DNA of 64,000 nt, taken from CBFHMJ01 sp965656875. Its GTDB lineage: Bacteria; Pseudomonadota; Gammaproteobacteria; Enterobacterales; Alteromonadaceae. Positions 19,267 through 28,521 of this stretch are shown here, piece after piece (position 1 is the stretch's first letter; the number at the start of each line of letters is the position of its first letter). Where the stretch lies: the NCBI GenBank assembly GCA_965656875.1, contig CBFHMJ010000001.1, forward strand, positions 20,367 through 84,366. The letters run 5' to 3'. Made by a program: the position numbers and the translations under genes. The notes under the pieces are model-generated. The model was not told the origin of the DNA. It did no database searches and saw nothing but the letters and a program-made list of their open reading frames with translations.

Positions 19267-20720
19267 ACCTGACTCTCCAATCGTTCTTTAACTGCATCCA
19301 TATTTAGCTTGTTGTCCACCAGATACTTCGCCATGGCACCAATATTTCCAGCGCCTTGAGTCAGTAATAAATCGCCGTCCTGCAATACATCATTTAATAC
19401 CGCAGGTAATTCATTCAATGATGCGATAAATATTGGATCAACATGGCCTCTGCTTCGAATGGAACGACATAAACTACGTGCATCAGCGCCTGCAATCGAC
19501 TGCTCGCCTGCTGGATACACATCAAGCATCAACAGCACATCAGTACGAGATAACACAGTGACGAAGTCTTCGTATAAATCACGCGTGCGAGAATAGCGGT
19601 GTGGTTGGAAAACCGTCACCAGACGTTTCTCTGGCCAACCATTTCGAATGGCTTCAAAGGTCACATCAACTTCTTTCGGGTGATGACCATAGTCATCAAT
19701 CAACATCACATTACGCGACGTTTCAGTCTCTCTTTCTGCATCAATATCAAATACACCATGATCCTGAAAACGACGTCCGATGCCTTCAAACTTACGTAGA
19801 GCACTGTTCACAGACTCAACGTCCAGTCCTTCTTCCATCGCCACAGCAAACGCAGCCGTCGCATTCAATGCATTATGTTTTCCCGGTAAATTCAGGTTGA
19901 TATCAATAACATCGCCAGCGGGATTTTTAATACCAAACTGACTCTTACCTGATGACTGTTTGTAATCCACAATCCGATAGTCGGCACTGGCACCGTAGCC
20001 ATACGTCACAAATTTTCGACGTGTTTCTTCAATGATCTCCTGAACAACAGGCTCATCAGCGCAAGCCACCAGCAATCCGTAAAACGGCAAATTATGAACA
20101 AAATCGATATAAGCCGCTTTCATGTTATTGAAGTCGCCTTCATAGGTTTCCATGTGATCAGGTTCGATATTTGTGATCACAGAAACCATCGGCTGCAAAT
20201 GCAAAAACGACGCATCACTTTCATCCGCTTCGGCAATTAAATATTTGCCACTGCCTAATCGAGCATTACAGCCAGCACTATTTAACAGGCCACCAATCAC
20301 GAATGTTGGATCTTGCTTCGCTTCAGCAAAAACAGATGCGATTAAACTGGTTGTTGTTGTTTTACCGTGCGTACCCGCTACGGCAATGCCATAACGAAAA
20401 CGCATTAACTCAGCCAGCATTTCTGCTCGTTGAACAACTGGTACTCGCTGTTCTCGTGCAGCGATTAGTTCAACATTTGACTCATCCACCGCGCTGGACA
20501 CAACGACAACACTGGCGTTGGTAATATTGTCAGCCCGATGACCAATTTCTATATGCGCCCCCAGGCGCTTTAACCGTGCGACCATACCGCTCTGCTGAAT
20601 ATCAGAACCGGTAATTTTATAGCCTTCATTTAATAAGACTTCTGCAATTCCACCCATGCCGGCACCACCTATGCCAACAAAGTGAATTTGCGAAACGCGT
20701 CTCATCTCAGGAATCTTCAT
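19263..20720 (-). CDS. murC: UDP-N-acetylmuramate--L-alanine ligase
   Basis: MurC adds the first residue, L-Ala, to UDP-MurNAc in the cytoplasm. The 485-residue protein has the nucleotide-sugar motif HFVGIGGAGMGGIAEVL, the ATP-binding motif GTHGKTTTTS near 118-127 and the Mur ligase C-terminal domain with DDYGHHPKEV. It follows murG by 18 bases and overlaps ddl. Confidence 0.97.
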   Translation of the reverse strand: MKIPEMRRVSQIHFVGIGGAGMGGIAEVLLNEGYKITGSDIQQSGMVARLKRLGAHIEIGHRADNITNASVVVVSSAVDESNVELIAAREQRVPVVQRAEMLAELMRFRYGIAVAGTHGKTTTTSLIASVFAEAKQDPTFVIGGLLNSAGCNARLGSGKYLIAEADESDASFLHLQPMVSVITNIEPDHMETYEGDFNNMKAAYIDFVHNLPFYGLLVACADEPVVQEIIEETRRKFVTYGYGASADYRIVDYKQSSGKSQFGIKNPAGDVIDINLNLPGKHNALNATAAFAVAMEEGLDVESVNSALRKFEGIGRRFQDHGVFDIDAERETETSRNVMLIDDYGHHPKEVDVTFEAIRNGWPEKRLVTVFQPHRYSRTRDLYEDFVTVLSRTDVLLMLDVYPAGEQSIAGADARSLCRSIRSRGHVDPIFIASLNELPAVLNDVLQDGDLLLTQGAGNIGAMAKYLVDNKLNMDAVKERLESQV

Positions 20721-20738
20721 TAATCAATCTCTAATCTG

Positions 20739-21917
20739 CTAACTGGTTCGGGCCAGAGCCGCACAAATCTCTGACACTTTCTCAGTTGCATCGGTAATCG
20801 CGACAGATGCCGCTTTTTTGCCCATACATGTCAGGCAACTTTTATCGGATAACAGAACATCCAGGGTGACTTTAAGCTCACCGTTTGCAATCTCATCTTG
20901 CTGAATGACTTTTGCAGCTCCGCAACTCACCAGCCAGTTCGCATTTTTGGTCTGATGATCATCAACAGCATGTGGAAACGGAATAAAAATTGCGGCAACA
21001 CCTGCTGCGGCAACTTCTGATACGGTCAACGCACCAGAACGGCATATAACCAGATCAGCCCATTGATAGGCATCAGCCATGTCGGTTATAAACTCATCAA
21101 CCTGAATTTCAGCGTTCGGCAATACCTGTTGATATTGCTGCCTGACCCCTTCTCCGTTGTTTTTTCCAGTCTGATGGCGAATAGAACAATGTTCGACTTC
21201 ATTCAAATCAGCCAACAATGAAGGTAATACGTCATTAAATACCTTCGCTCCCAGGCTCCCCCCAACTACCAGAATATTGATCGAACGGTAGTTTTTAAGC
21301 GCTGAGTTAACATTCATTTCTTCAGCTTCCTGCCACTGACTAATCCTTTTAGCCATATCCTGTTCGACGATCTCCTGACCTGTCGAATCTGCCGAACTGG
21401 TATCTTTAGATACGATCGCACGTCGTACTGGATTACCAACGACAATAGAACTGTTGTTTTCTGCCAACGTATTTGGAAATGCAACCAATACTCGGTCAGC
21501 AATGCGTGCCAGCATACGATTCGTAAATCCGGCCACAGCATTTTGTTCATGTAGAATTAACGGTGTTCTGCTTAACCAGGCAGCAACACCACCCGGTCCA
21601 CTGGCAAATCCTCCCATTCCAAGGATGACTTGAGGTTTTTCCTGTTTAATCACTTTCCAGGCTTGCCAGATACTTTTCAGAATCATGAAAGGTGCTTTTA
21701 GCAACGTCACTAATCCATTACCACGAATACCCTTCACATCAATGAAATGAATCTTATAGCCATTCTCAGGAACCAGTCGTGCTTCCATTCTGTTTTCTGT
21801 ACCAAGCCAGCTGATATCCCAGCCCTGCTCTTTCATATGGTCAGCAACGGCCAGACCTGGGAAAATATGGCCGCCAGTACCACCAGCCATAATCAGAATT
21901 TTGCGTTTAGAAGTCAT
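20739..21917 (-). CDS. murG: UDP-GlcNAc--lipid I transferase MurG
   Basis: MurG transfers GlcNAc onto lipid I to make lipid II on the inner face of the membrane. It starts with MAGGTGGHIFPGLAVADHM and has the donor-binding motif VICRSGALTVSEVAAAG. At 392 residues it is longer than the usual 350-360. The extra length is mostly a polar, Glu/Ser/Gln-rich insert at about residues 171-208, between VGNPVRRAIV and INILVVGGSLGA, which is the linker between the two Rossmann domains. It overlaps ftsW by four bases. Confidence 0.96.
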   Translation of the reverse strand: MTSKRKILIMAGGTGGHIFPGLAVADHMKEQGWDISWLGTENRMEARLVPENGYKIHFIDVKGIRGNGLVTLLKAPFMILKSIWQAWKVIKQEKPQVILGMGGFASGPGGVAAWLSRTPLILHEQNAVAGFTNRMLARIADRVLVAFPNTLAENNSSIVVGNPVRRAIVSKDTSSADSTGQEIVEQDMAKRISQWQEAEEMNVNSALKNYRSINILVVGGSLGAKVFNDVLPSLLADLNEVEHCSIRHQTGKNNGEGVRQQYQQVLPNAEIQVDEFITDMADAYQWADLVICRSGALTVSEVAAAGVAAIFIPFPHAVDDHQTKNANWLVSCGAAKVIQQDEIANGELKVTLDVLLSDKSCLTCMGKKAASVAITDATEKVSEICAALARTS

Positions 21918-23113
21918 GACTTGCTCCCCGGTAACGTTTGTCGCGATTGTAGACGCCGCTCGCTGTCAATTCGTAAAACAACTGCACTGGTAACAACCAT
22001 AATGATCAAACTACTGCCACCATAACTAATGAACGGAAATGTCAGCCCTTTAGTCGGCATCATTCCCGCACTGGCTCCTATGTTGACGGCTGCCTGAAAT
22101 CCAAACCAGATCCCAATAGCCAACACAAAATACCCTTCATACATTCGATTATCTTTGAGACATTGATGACCAATTAACAGTGTTCTCAATACAAAAAATG
22201 CCATCAGACTAAGGATTAACACTAATCCTGTTAATCCCAACTCTTCGCCGATAACCGCGAAAATAAAATCAGTGTGTGCTTCAGGCAGATAGGCCAGCTT
22301 TTGCACACTGTTACCCAATCCTTGTCCCAGAATGTCGCCCCGGCCATAAGCCATCAACGATTGAGTCAACTGATATCCCTGCCCAAACGGATCTGCCCAT
22401 GGGTCCAGAAAAGATGTCACTCGTCTCATTCTGTATGGTGCCGCAACAATCAATGTAATAAGCACCGCGATTCCCGTCATCAGGAACCCAAAAAACTGCC
22501 AAAGTTTAGCGCCGGCTAAAAACAGTAAACTTACTGTTGTAACGAACATGACCACAACAGTGCCAAGATCCGGTTGCATCAGTAGCATTAACGCTGCGAC
22601 AAAAAACACGACCAATGGCTTTATAAAGCCTTTCAAATTGTCTTTTAGTTCTTCGCTTCGACGAACCAGATACCCCGCCAAATATGAGAAGAAAAACAAC
22701 TTTGCTGGCTCTGCCGCCTGAATATTGATAGGCCCCAACACAATCCAGCGCGTACTACCATTCACCTTTTTACCGATGATCAATACCACCAGTAACAACA
22801 GCAATGCTGCCAACAGCAAAAAGCCGTTATAGCGTTTCCACCATTCTGCCGGTATCGCCAGCGTAATTGCGGCACCGGTCAATCCAATCACCAGATAACC
22901 CGTGTGACGGATAATGATGTGATACGGATTGTCATACAGACGTTCCGCAATTGTCATCGACGCAGAAGCCACCATGACATAACCAACCATCAACATGATG
23001 AGAACTGAAATCAGAAGCGGTCTGTCATATCCCACATAAGATGACTCCCCAAACATCAACCGTCGAACAGCATCGACTGACGTCGAATAGCCAGCTTTAA
23101 TCTTGCTAATCAT
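21914..23113 (-). CDS. ftsW: Peptidoglycan glycosyltransferase FtsW
   Basis: FtsW is the SEDS-family septal glycan polymerase that works with FtsI. The 399-residue protein is hydrophobic with about ten membrane segments and has the family stretches QAAEPAKLFFFSYLAGYL, MQPDLGTVVVMF, PEAHTDFIFAVIGEELG and GLTFPFISYGGSSL. It overlaps murD and murG by four bases each. Confidence 0.97.
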   Translation of the reverse strand: MISKIKAGYSTSVDAVRRLMFGESSYVGYDRPLLISVLIMLMVGYVMVASASMTIAERLYDNPYHIIIRHTGYLVIGLTGAAITLAIPAEWWKRYNGFLLLAALLLLLVVLIIGKKVNGSTRWIVLGPINIQAAEPAKLFFFSYLAGYLVRRSEELKDNLKGFIKPLVVFFVAALMLLMQPDLGTVVVMFVTTVSLLFLAGAKLWQFFGFLMTGIAVLITLIVAAPYRMRRVTSFLDPWADPFGQGYQLTQSLMAYGRGDILGQGLGNSVQKLAYLPEAHTDFIFAVIGEELGLTGLVLILSLMAFFVLRTLLIGHQCLKDNRMYEGYFVLAIGIWFGFQAAVNIGASAGMMPTKGLTFPFISYGGSSLIIMVVTSAVVLRIDSERRLQSRQTLPGSKS

Positions 23114-24468
23114 GCGCCAACTCCGTCGGCACGACTGCTATTTTGCTTCAAACCATTTACGGCTTTTTCAAAAGCCTCGCCTCTCGCTTCGAAGCTTTCA
23201 AACAGATCAAAACTTGCACAAGCTGGAGACAATAAAACAACATCGCCTGGTTGGGATAACGCCGAAGCAAGGTCTACCGCTTCTTCCATTGACTGAACAA
23301 GATGGCTACTCGCCACAGCATCAGCCAGTAGCTGTTTATCTTCGCCAAAGAAAATTCGTTCTTTGGTTTTTTCATTCAGCGCAATTCCCAACTCACTGAA
23401 GTCAGCATCTTTACCCTGACCGCCTGCAATCAAAATAATGTTGCCCGTTAGCTGAGGGTGTACACCGTTGATTGCAGCCAATGTCGCTCCCGGATTAGTT
23501 GCCTTTGAATCGTTAATCCAGGTAACACCCGCAATATCAGCAACTTTCTCACAGCGGTGACGTAATCCGGAAAATGCGCGTAGAGCAGGCAATAATACGG
23601 ATAATTCAATATCAAACGGCTCCAGTAACAACAATGCTGCCAACACATTATCGGCATTATGAGCGCCGACCAGATTCAATTCATTGGTATGGCACACCAA
23701 TTGTTTTCCCAAATAAAGGATTTCATCCTTTATTCCTGCGTGTTGCTCCTCAGGTTCATCATGACCAAATGAGCGAAGCACACAGTTTCTGTCAATTGCA
23801 GGCAAAGTATTCTGATCATCACGGTTCACGACAATCAACTCTGCATGACCATAGATGCGTTGTTTAGCGGCGACATAATCTGCAAAACTGTCATACCGCT
23901 CCATATGATCTTCTGTGATATTTAAAATTGTTGCTGACACAGGCTTCAGTGATGACACCGTTTCCAGCTGAAAACTGGATAGTTCCAGCACAATCACATC
24001 AACATCTTCTGACAACAACTCAAGCGCCGGTACGCCTATATTTCCGCCTAATGCAGCTTTAATTCCAGCTGCTTTCAGTAATTCGCCGACCAATGTCGTT
24101 ACTGTTGATTTTCCGTTCGAACCAGTAATGGCAATCACTGGTTTAGTGTTAAGCCGGGCAAACAGTTCAATGTCGCCAATCAACTCTGCACCGGGTTTCA
24201 TCGCTTTTTTAACCACACCGGCTGCAACACCAGGACTAACAATAACGACATCAGCATCAGCAACTGGCTTCAACCAGTTTTTACCCAACTCACAACCTGA
24301 TTCTTCCACCAACCGCTGTGCTTTACTCGACGACGGCGGGTTAGCACGAGAATCGACAATGACTGGTGCAATGCCATTGCGCGACAGAAAACGCGCACAG
24401 GAAAGTCCCGTCAGTCCTGCACCGACGATGACAACTGAGCTGTTTTCCAGTTCGCTTAAATAACGCAT
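23110..24468 (-). CDS. murD: UDP-MurNAc-L-Ala--D-Glu ligase
   Basis: MurD adds D-Glu to the growing peptidoglycan precursor. The 452-residue protein has the N-terminal VVIVGAGLTGLSCARFL, the P-loop GSNGKSTVTTLVGELL, LELSSFQLETV and the C-terminal VLLSPACASFDLFESFEARG. Its start is immediately downstream of the mraY stop codon and its end overlaps ftsW, so it belongs to the dcw transcript. Confidence 0.97.
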   Translation of the reverse strand: MRYLSELENSSVVIVGAGLTGLSCARFLSRNGIAPVIVDSRANPPSSSKAQRLVEESGCELGKNWLKPVADADVVIVSPGVAAGVVKKAMKPGAELIGDIELFARLNTKPVIAITGSNGKSTVTTLVGELLKAAGIKAALGGNIGVPALELLSEDVDVIVLELSSFQLETVSSLKPVSATILNITEDHMERYDSFADYVAAKQRIYGHAELIVVNRDDQNTLPAIDRNCVLRSFGHDEPEEQHAGIKDEILYLGKQLVCHTNELNLVGAHNADNVLAALLLLEPFDIELSVLLPALRAFSGLRHRCEKVADIAGVTWINDSKATNPGATLAAINGVHPQLTGNIILIAGGQGKDADFSELGIALNEKTKERIFFGEDKQLLADAVASSHLVQSMEEAVDLASALSQPGDVVLLSPACASFDLFESFEARGEAFEKAVNGLKQNSSRADGVGA

Positions 24469-25551
24469 CTATCGAATCTTTAATGTTGCTAAACCAATTA
24501 GAACCAGGACTACTGAAATAATCCAGAAACGGACAATAACCCGAGGCTCTGGCCAACCCTTCAGTTCATAATGATGGTGAATCGGTGCCATTCTGAAAAT
24601 TCGTTGTCCACGCAATTTAAATGAACCGACTTGCAAAATAACGGACAAGGTTTCAATCACGAAAACCCCACCCATAATGATTAATACGATCTCCTGACGA
24701 ACCAATACAGCAATAGTGCCGAGCGCAGCACCCAGAGATAATGAACCAACATCACCCATAAAGACTTTCGCCGGATAGGTGTTAAACCAGAGGAAACCCA
24801 GTCCGGCACCGCAAATAGCAGTACAGACAATCACCAGTTCATCAGCCAATGGTAAGTAAGGAATATTCAGGTACTCAGAGAAATTCACATTGCCAGTTAC
24901 ATAAGCAAAAATGGAGAAAGCGCCGGCAACCATAATCGTAGGCACAATGGCCAGACCATCAAGGCCATCTGTCAGGTTTACACCATTACTGGTTCCAACA
25001 ATCGCAAAGTACGTGATCACCAGATAAAACAAACCTAGCTGTGGCATAACATTTTTGAAGAAAGGCACCAGCAAGGATGTCTCTGCTGCATCTGTCGATG
25101 TGGAATACAAGAAAATAGCAACAGCCAGCGCAATAACTGACTGCCAGATGTACTTCCAACGAGCAATCAAACCGTTCGGATCTTTTCTAATCACCTTGCG
25201 GTAATCATCGACAAAACCGAGTACACCGAATGCAGCAATAACAAATAACATCACCCAAACATATTTATTCGTCAGATCCGCCCATAACAGTGTCGAGGTA
25301 ATAATAGAACCCAAAATCAACAAGCCTCCCATCGTCGGCGTGCCTGATTTTGACAAATGACTTTCCGGTCCGTCCGTTCTGACTGTTTGACCAATTTGCA
25401 TATCCTGCAAAAAGCGAATCAGGCGAGGACCAAAAAAGAGAGAAAGAATTAATGCGGTCAGTACAGACAGGATTGCGCGTAATGTCAGATATGAAAAGAC
25501 ATTAAAGCCACTGTAGAACTGTGTTAAATAGTCAGCTAACCAAACTAACAT
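24469..25551 (-). CDS. mraY: Phospho-MurNAc-pentapeptide translocase MraY
   Basis: MraY attaches phospho-MurNAc-pentapeptide to undecaprenyl phosphate, forming lipid I. The 360-residue protein has about ten membrane segments, the Mg-binding FVDDYRKV, the NLTDGLDGLAIVPT stretch and the His cluster RMAPIHHHYELKGWPE. It overlaps murF by seven bases and murD follows directly. Confidence 0.98.
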   Translation of the reverse strand: MLVWLADYLTQFYSGFNVFSYLTLRAILSVLTALILSLFFGPRLIRFLQDMQIGQTVRTDGPESHLSKSGTPTMGGLLILGSIITSTLLWADLTNKYVWVMLFVIAAFGVLGFVDDYRKVIRKDPNGLIARWKYIWQSVIALAVAIFLYSTSTDAAETSLLVPFFKNVMPQLGLFYLVITYFAIVGTSNGVNLTDGLDGLAIVPTIMVAGAFSIFAYVTGNVNFSEYLNIPYLPLADELVIVCTAICGAGLGFLWFNTYPAKVFMGDVGSLSLGAALGTIAVLVRQEIVLIIMGGVFVIETLSVILQVGSFKLRGQRIFRMAPIHHHYELKGWPEPRVIVRFWIISVVLVLIGLATLKIR

Positions 25552-26984
25552 GAAAGATCTCCATTACTACTTATCTGAGCTTTCAATTGGCTAATCACGC
25601 CTTCCATTTGGGCGCTTCGTGATCCTTTAACCAGCACAGTCACCTGTTCATCAGAAGAAGAAATATAGTGCATGATGGCATCCAGCATTTCACTGCGTTG
25701 CGTGAAATGTCGGTAATCGTAACCTTGTTGCTCGTTTTTATTGTCAAAAGACTGAAGCATCTCGTTTGCTGCTTCAATCGTGAATCGAGTGAAGTTTCCC
25801 TCTCCAAAAATTGCCGAAATATTCCGTCTTGCAGCATGTTCTCCAACTTGTTGATGCAGTGTTTTTGCCGCATCGCCAAGCTCGCCCATATCTCCCAGAA
25901 TCAGCAGATGACGACCTGGTAGTTCTGCCAGCATATCGGTTGCCGCCATGATTGATGCTGAATTAGCGTTATATGTGTCATCAATAACCTTTAATTGTGG
26001 CGTCAATGTTTCAATAGCTGCCCGACCTTTTTCATTCTCCATGTTGGATAAGCCCGCTGCGACTTCTTTGCCGGAAACGCCTAAAGGTAACGTCAAGGCA
26101 ATAGCTGCCAGCGCATTGTAGACATGATGCTTACCAGGTAATGGCAGTTGCACTGAGTAAGTTTCATCAGAGGTATGAACGGTAAAAGAAGCTCTGGCTT
26201 CACTATCTAACGCTACATCTGTCGCGTACACATCGGCATCAGTCGTTGATGCAGAAAAAGTCAGACAAGATAATCCGGTTAACGTTTCCCGCCAGTGTGA
26301 TTTAAATTCACAATCGACATTCACGACAGCTGTACCACCAGCCCTAATGTGCTTATATATTTCACCCTTTGCATCAGCGATATTTTCGATGCTGCCAAAC
26401 CCTTCAAGGTGTGCAGGGGCAACCGTTGTAACCACTGCTGCTTCGGGTTTTGTCAATGCAGCTAATTCGTCAATTTCACCCACATGATTCGCTCCCATCT
26501 CAACTACAGCAAAGTCATAATCTTCGCGTAGTCTAAGTAAAGTCATCGGAACGCCAATATGGTTATTCAGATTGCCTTTAGTTGCCATCGTTTTGCCTTT
26601 ACGTGACAAAATAGACGCAACCATTTGTTTCGTCGTGGTTTTACCCATACTGCCAGTAATTGCAACAACCTGAGCTTTAGAACGATCACGGACAGCCATA
26701 CCCAGTAAACCGAATGTACGGGTTGTATCTTTGACCCGAATAACCGGAATCATGATGTCAGTCATCGCGTAGTTATCAGATACAATGGCGGCCGCCGCTC
26801 CCGCTGAAGCAGCCTGATTTACGAATTTATTACCATCAAAGTTGGGGCCAACTATCGCCACAAACAAATCACCAGCATTAATGGTTCTGGTATCGGTTGA
26901 AATTTGCCCGGTTATCGTGGTGTTTTCGCCAACCAATTCACCATCGACGTTATTAGCAATCCACTTTAAATCAGGATTAAACAT
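25545..26984 (-). CDS. murF: UDP-MurNAc-tripeptide--D-Ala-D-Ala ligase
   Basis: MurF adds the D-Ala-D-Ala dipeptide to complete the pentapeptide precursor. The 479-residue protein carries the P-loop GSMGKTTTKQM, the substrate stretch LNNHIGVPMTLLRL, VVEMGANHVGEI and DDTYNANSASI. It overlaps murE by eight bases and mraY by seven bases. Confidence 0.97.
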   Translation of the reverse strand: MFNPDLKWIANNVDGELVGENTTITGQISTDTRTINAGDLFVAIVGPNFDGNKFVNQAASAGAAAAIVSDNYAMTDIMIPVIRVKDTTRTFGLLGMAVRDRSKAQVVAITGSMGKTTTKQMVASILSRKGKTMATKGNLNNHIGVPMTLLRLREDYDFAVVEMGANHVGEIDELAALTKPEAAVVTTVAPAHLEGFGSIENIADAKGEIYKHIRAGGTAVVNVDCEFKSHWRETLTGLSCLTFSASTTDADVYATDVALDSEARASFTVHTSDETYSVQLPLPGKHHVYNALAAIALTLPLGVSGKEVAAGLSNMENEKGRAAIETLTPQLKVIDDTYNANSASIMAATDMLAELPGRHLLILGDMGELGDAAKTLHQQVGEHAARRNISAIFGEGNFTRFTIEAANEMLQSFDNKNEQQGYDYRHFTQRSEMLDAIMHYISSSDEQVTVLVKGSRSAQMEGVISQLKAQISSNGDLSC

Positions 26985-28521
26985 GCACTCCTCCTGACTC
27001 AGGAGCTGATGTCTGTGCCGTTAATTCTCTGACTAACGCTCGTTCATCATACTCAACTCGACCAGAAGCAAATTCCTGGTAAGTCTCATGACCTTTACCA
27101 GCAATAACTAACACATCCCCATCAGCTAGCATTGAAAGCCCGTATTTGATCGCCTCAACACGGTCCAGAATAACTTCAACACGGGTTCGTTTAGTGCCAG
27201 GTATGCCAGTTACCACCTGTTCTGCAATTGCATCGGGTGATTCAGAACGTGGATTATCGTTGGTCACAATAATGAAATCAGCCAGTTTGGCTGCAATTTC
27301 CCCCATTGCAGGGCGTTTCTCTTTGTCTCTGTCGCCGCCACATCCGAACACGCAAATCAGGCGTGCCGTTGTGTGCTCTCTTGCTGCAGTTAGCATTTTC
27401 TCCAATGCGTCCGGCGTGTGTGCATAATCAACAATTACTCCAGCGCCTTTTGACCATGCAGGCGGAAACGGTTCGGCTCTTCCTGCAACAGGCGATAAGG
27501 TTTTAATCGCTGCAATAGTGTCTTCCACCGACATAAGTCCAGCTTGTAAAATCTGGCCAATCGCTGTCATCAGGTTATAGATGTTGAAGCCACCAAATAA
27601 TGGACTTTCAATGGCAAAACATTGCTGATCAATGTGTAAGTTAAAACGAATACCACCAGGATGATAAATGACATCAGAGAACCCTAATGTCGTCTTTGAA
27701 TGAGTCGTATCGGTCGATACGCGACCAATACTCATGACATCGGAGCAAATTCCTTGCTGATACCACTGGTTAATTAATGCATCATCAAGATTTAACAGCG
27801 ATTTTTGACTGTAACCCGAGGTAAACAACGACTGTTTCGTTGTCGCGTAGTGTTCGAACGTTTCGTGGTAATCAAGGTGATCATGCGTAATATTAGTAAT
27901 GGCAGCAGACACAAATTTAAAACCGGCCACCCGACCTTGATCCAAAGCATGAGAGGATACTTCCATGCAAACCACATCGGCTTGTTCTTCAAGAAAGCGA
28001 GTAATAATACGAAGATTTTCAGCAATACCAGGCGTAGTATTCAACGTTGGACGAAACTCAGGATAAATTCCTTCCCCCATTGTTCCTATAACACCAACTC
28101 GTTTACCTGCTTTTAGCAGGATTTGCGCGATTAGTTGTGTTACTGATGTTTTGCCGTTCGTACCTGTCACTGCTAACACGGGCAGTCTACCAGACTGCAT
28201 CGCATTAAATGCATCGGCATAGTAAGCCTGAATTAATGAGGCGTGTTGTTGTTTAAGTGCTTTAATACCGATTATCGGTGTCGATGAATACGACTCTACA
28301 GCCTTAATCTCAGCTAAAAATTGCTCATCAATAAGTATCGCAGCAACCTTATTCTTAATCGCCTTAGCAGTATGTTGTTTCACCTGCTCCCGTTGCTGTG
28401 ATAAAGCAATGAACACATCACCTTCACCAACAGTACGATTATCGGTGTGTAACTCATTAATTCGAACCGAAGGCGCGGTAATATCAAAAGGCGATAACCA
28501 CGTCGCCAGACAATTAGACAT
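26977..28521 (-). CDS. murE: UDP-MurNAc-L-Ala-D-Glu--meso-DAP ligase
   Basis: MurE adds the third stem residue. The DNPR motif (in TNDNPRSE) marks meso-diaminopimelate-adding enzymes, so the cell wall is of the usual Gram-negative type. The protein has the P-loop GTNGKTSVTQLIAQ and the Mur ligase C-terminal domain. The frame is open to a GTG at 28539, but AAGGAGG lies seven bases before the ATG at 28521 and inside that extension, so the ATG is the real start (514 residues). It overlaps the ftsI end by eight bases. Confidence 0.97.
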   Translation of the reverse strand: MSNCLATWLSPFDITAPSVRINELHTDNRTVGEGDVFIALSQQREQVKQHTAKAIKNKVAAILIDEQFLAEIKAVESYSSTPIIGIKALKQQHASLIQAYYADAFNAMQSGRLPVLAVTGTNGKTSVTQLIAQILLKAGKRVGVIGTMGEGIYPEFRPTLNTTPGIAENLRIITRFLEEQADVVCMEVSSHALDQGRVAGFKFVSAAITNITHDHLDYHETFEHYATTKQSLFTSGYSQKSLLNLDDALINQWYQQGICSDVMSIGRVSTDTTHSKTTLGFSDVIYHPGGIRFNLHIDQQCFAIESPLFGGFNIYNLMTAIGQILQAGLMSVEDTIAAIKTLSPVAGRAEPFPPAWSKGAGVIVDYAHTPDALEKMLTAAREHTTARLICVFGCGGDRDKEKRPAMGEIAAKLADFIIVTNDNPRSESPDAIAEQVVTGIPGTKRTRVEVILDRVEAIKYGLSMLADGDVLVIAGKGHETYQEFASGRVEYDERALVRELTAQTSAPESGGVHV

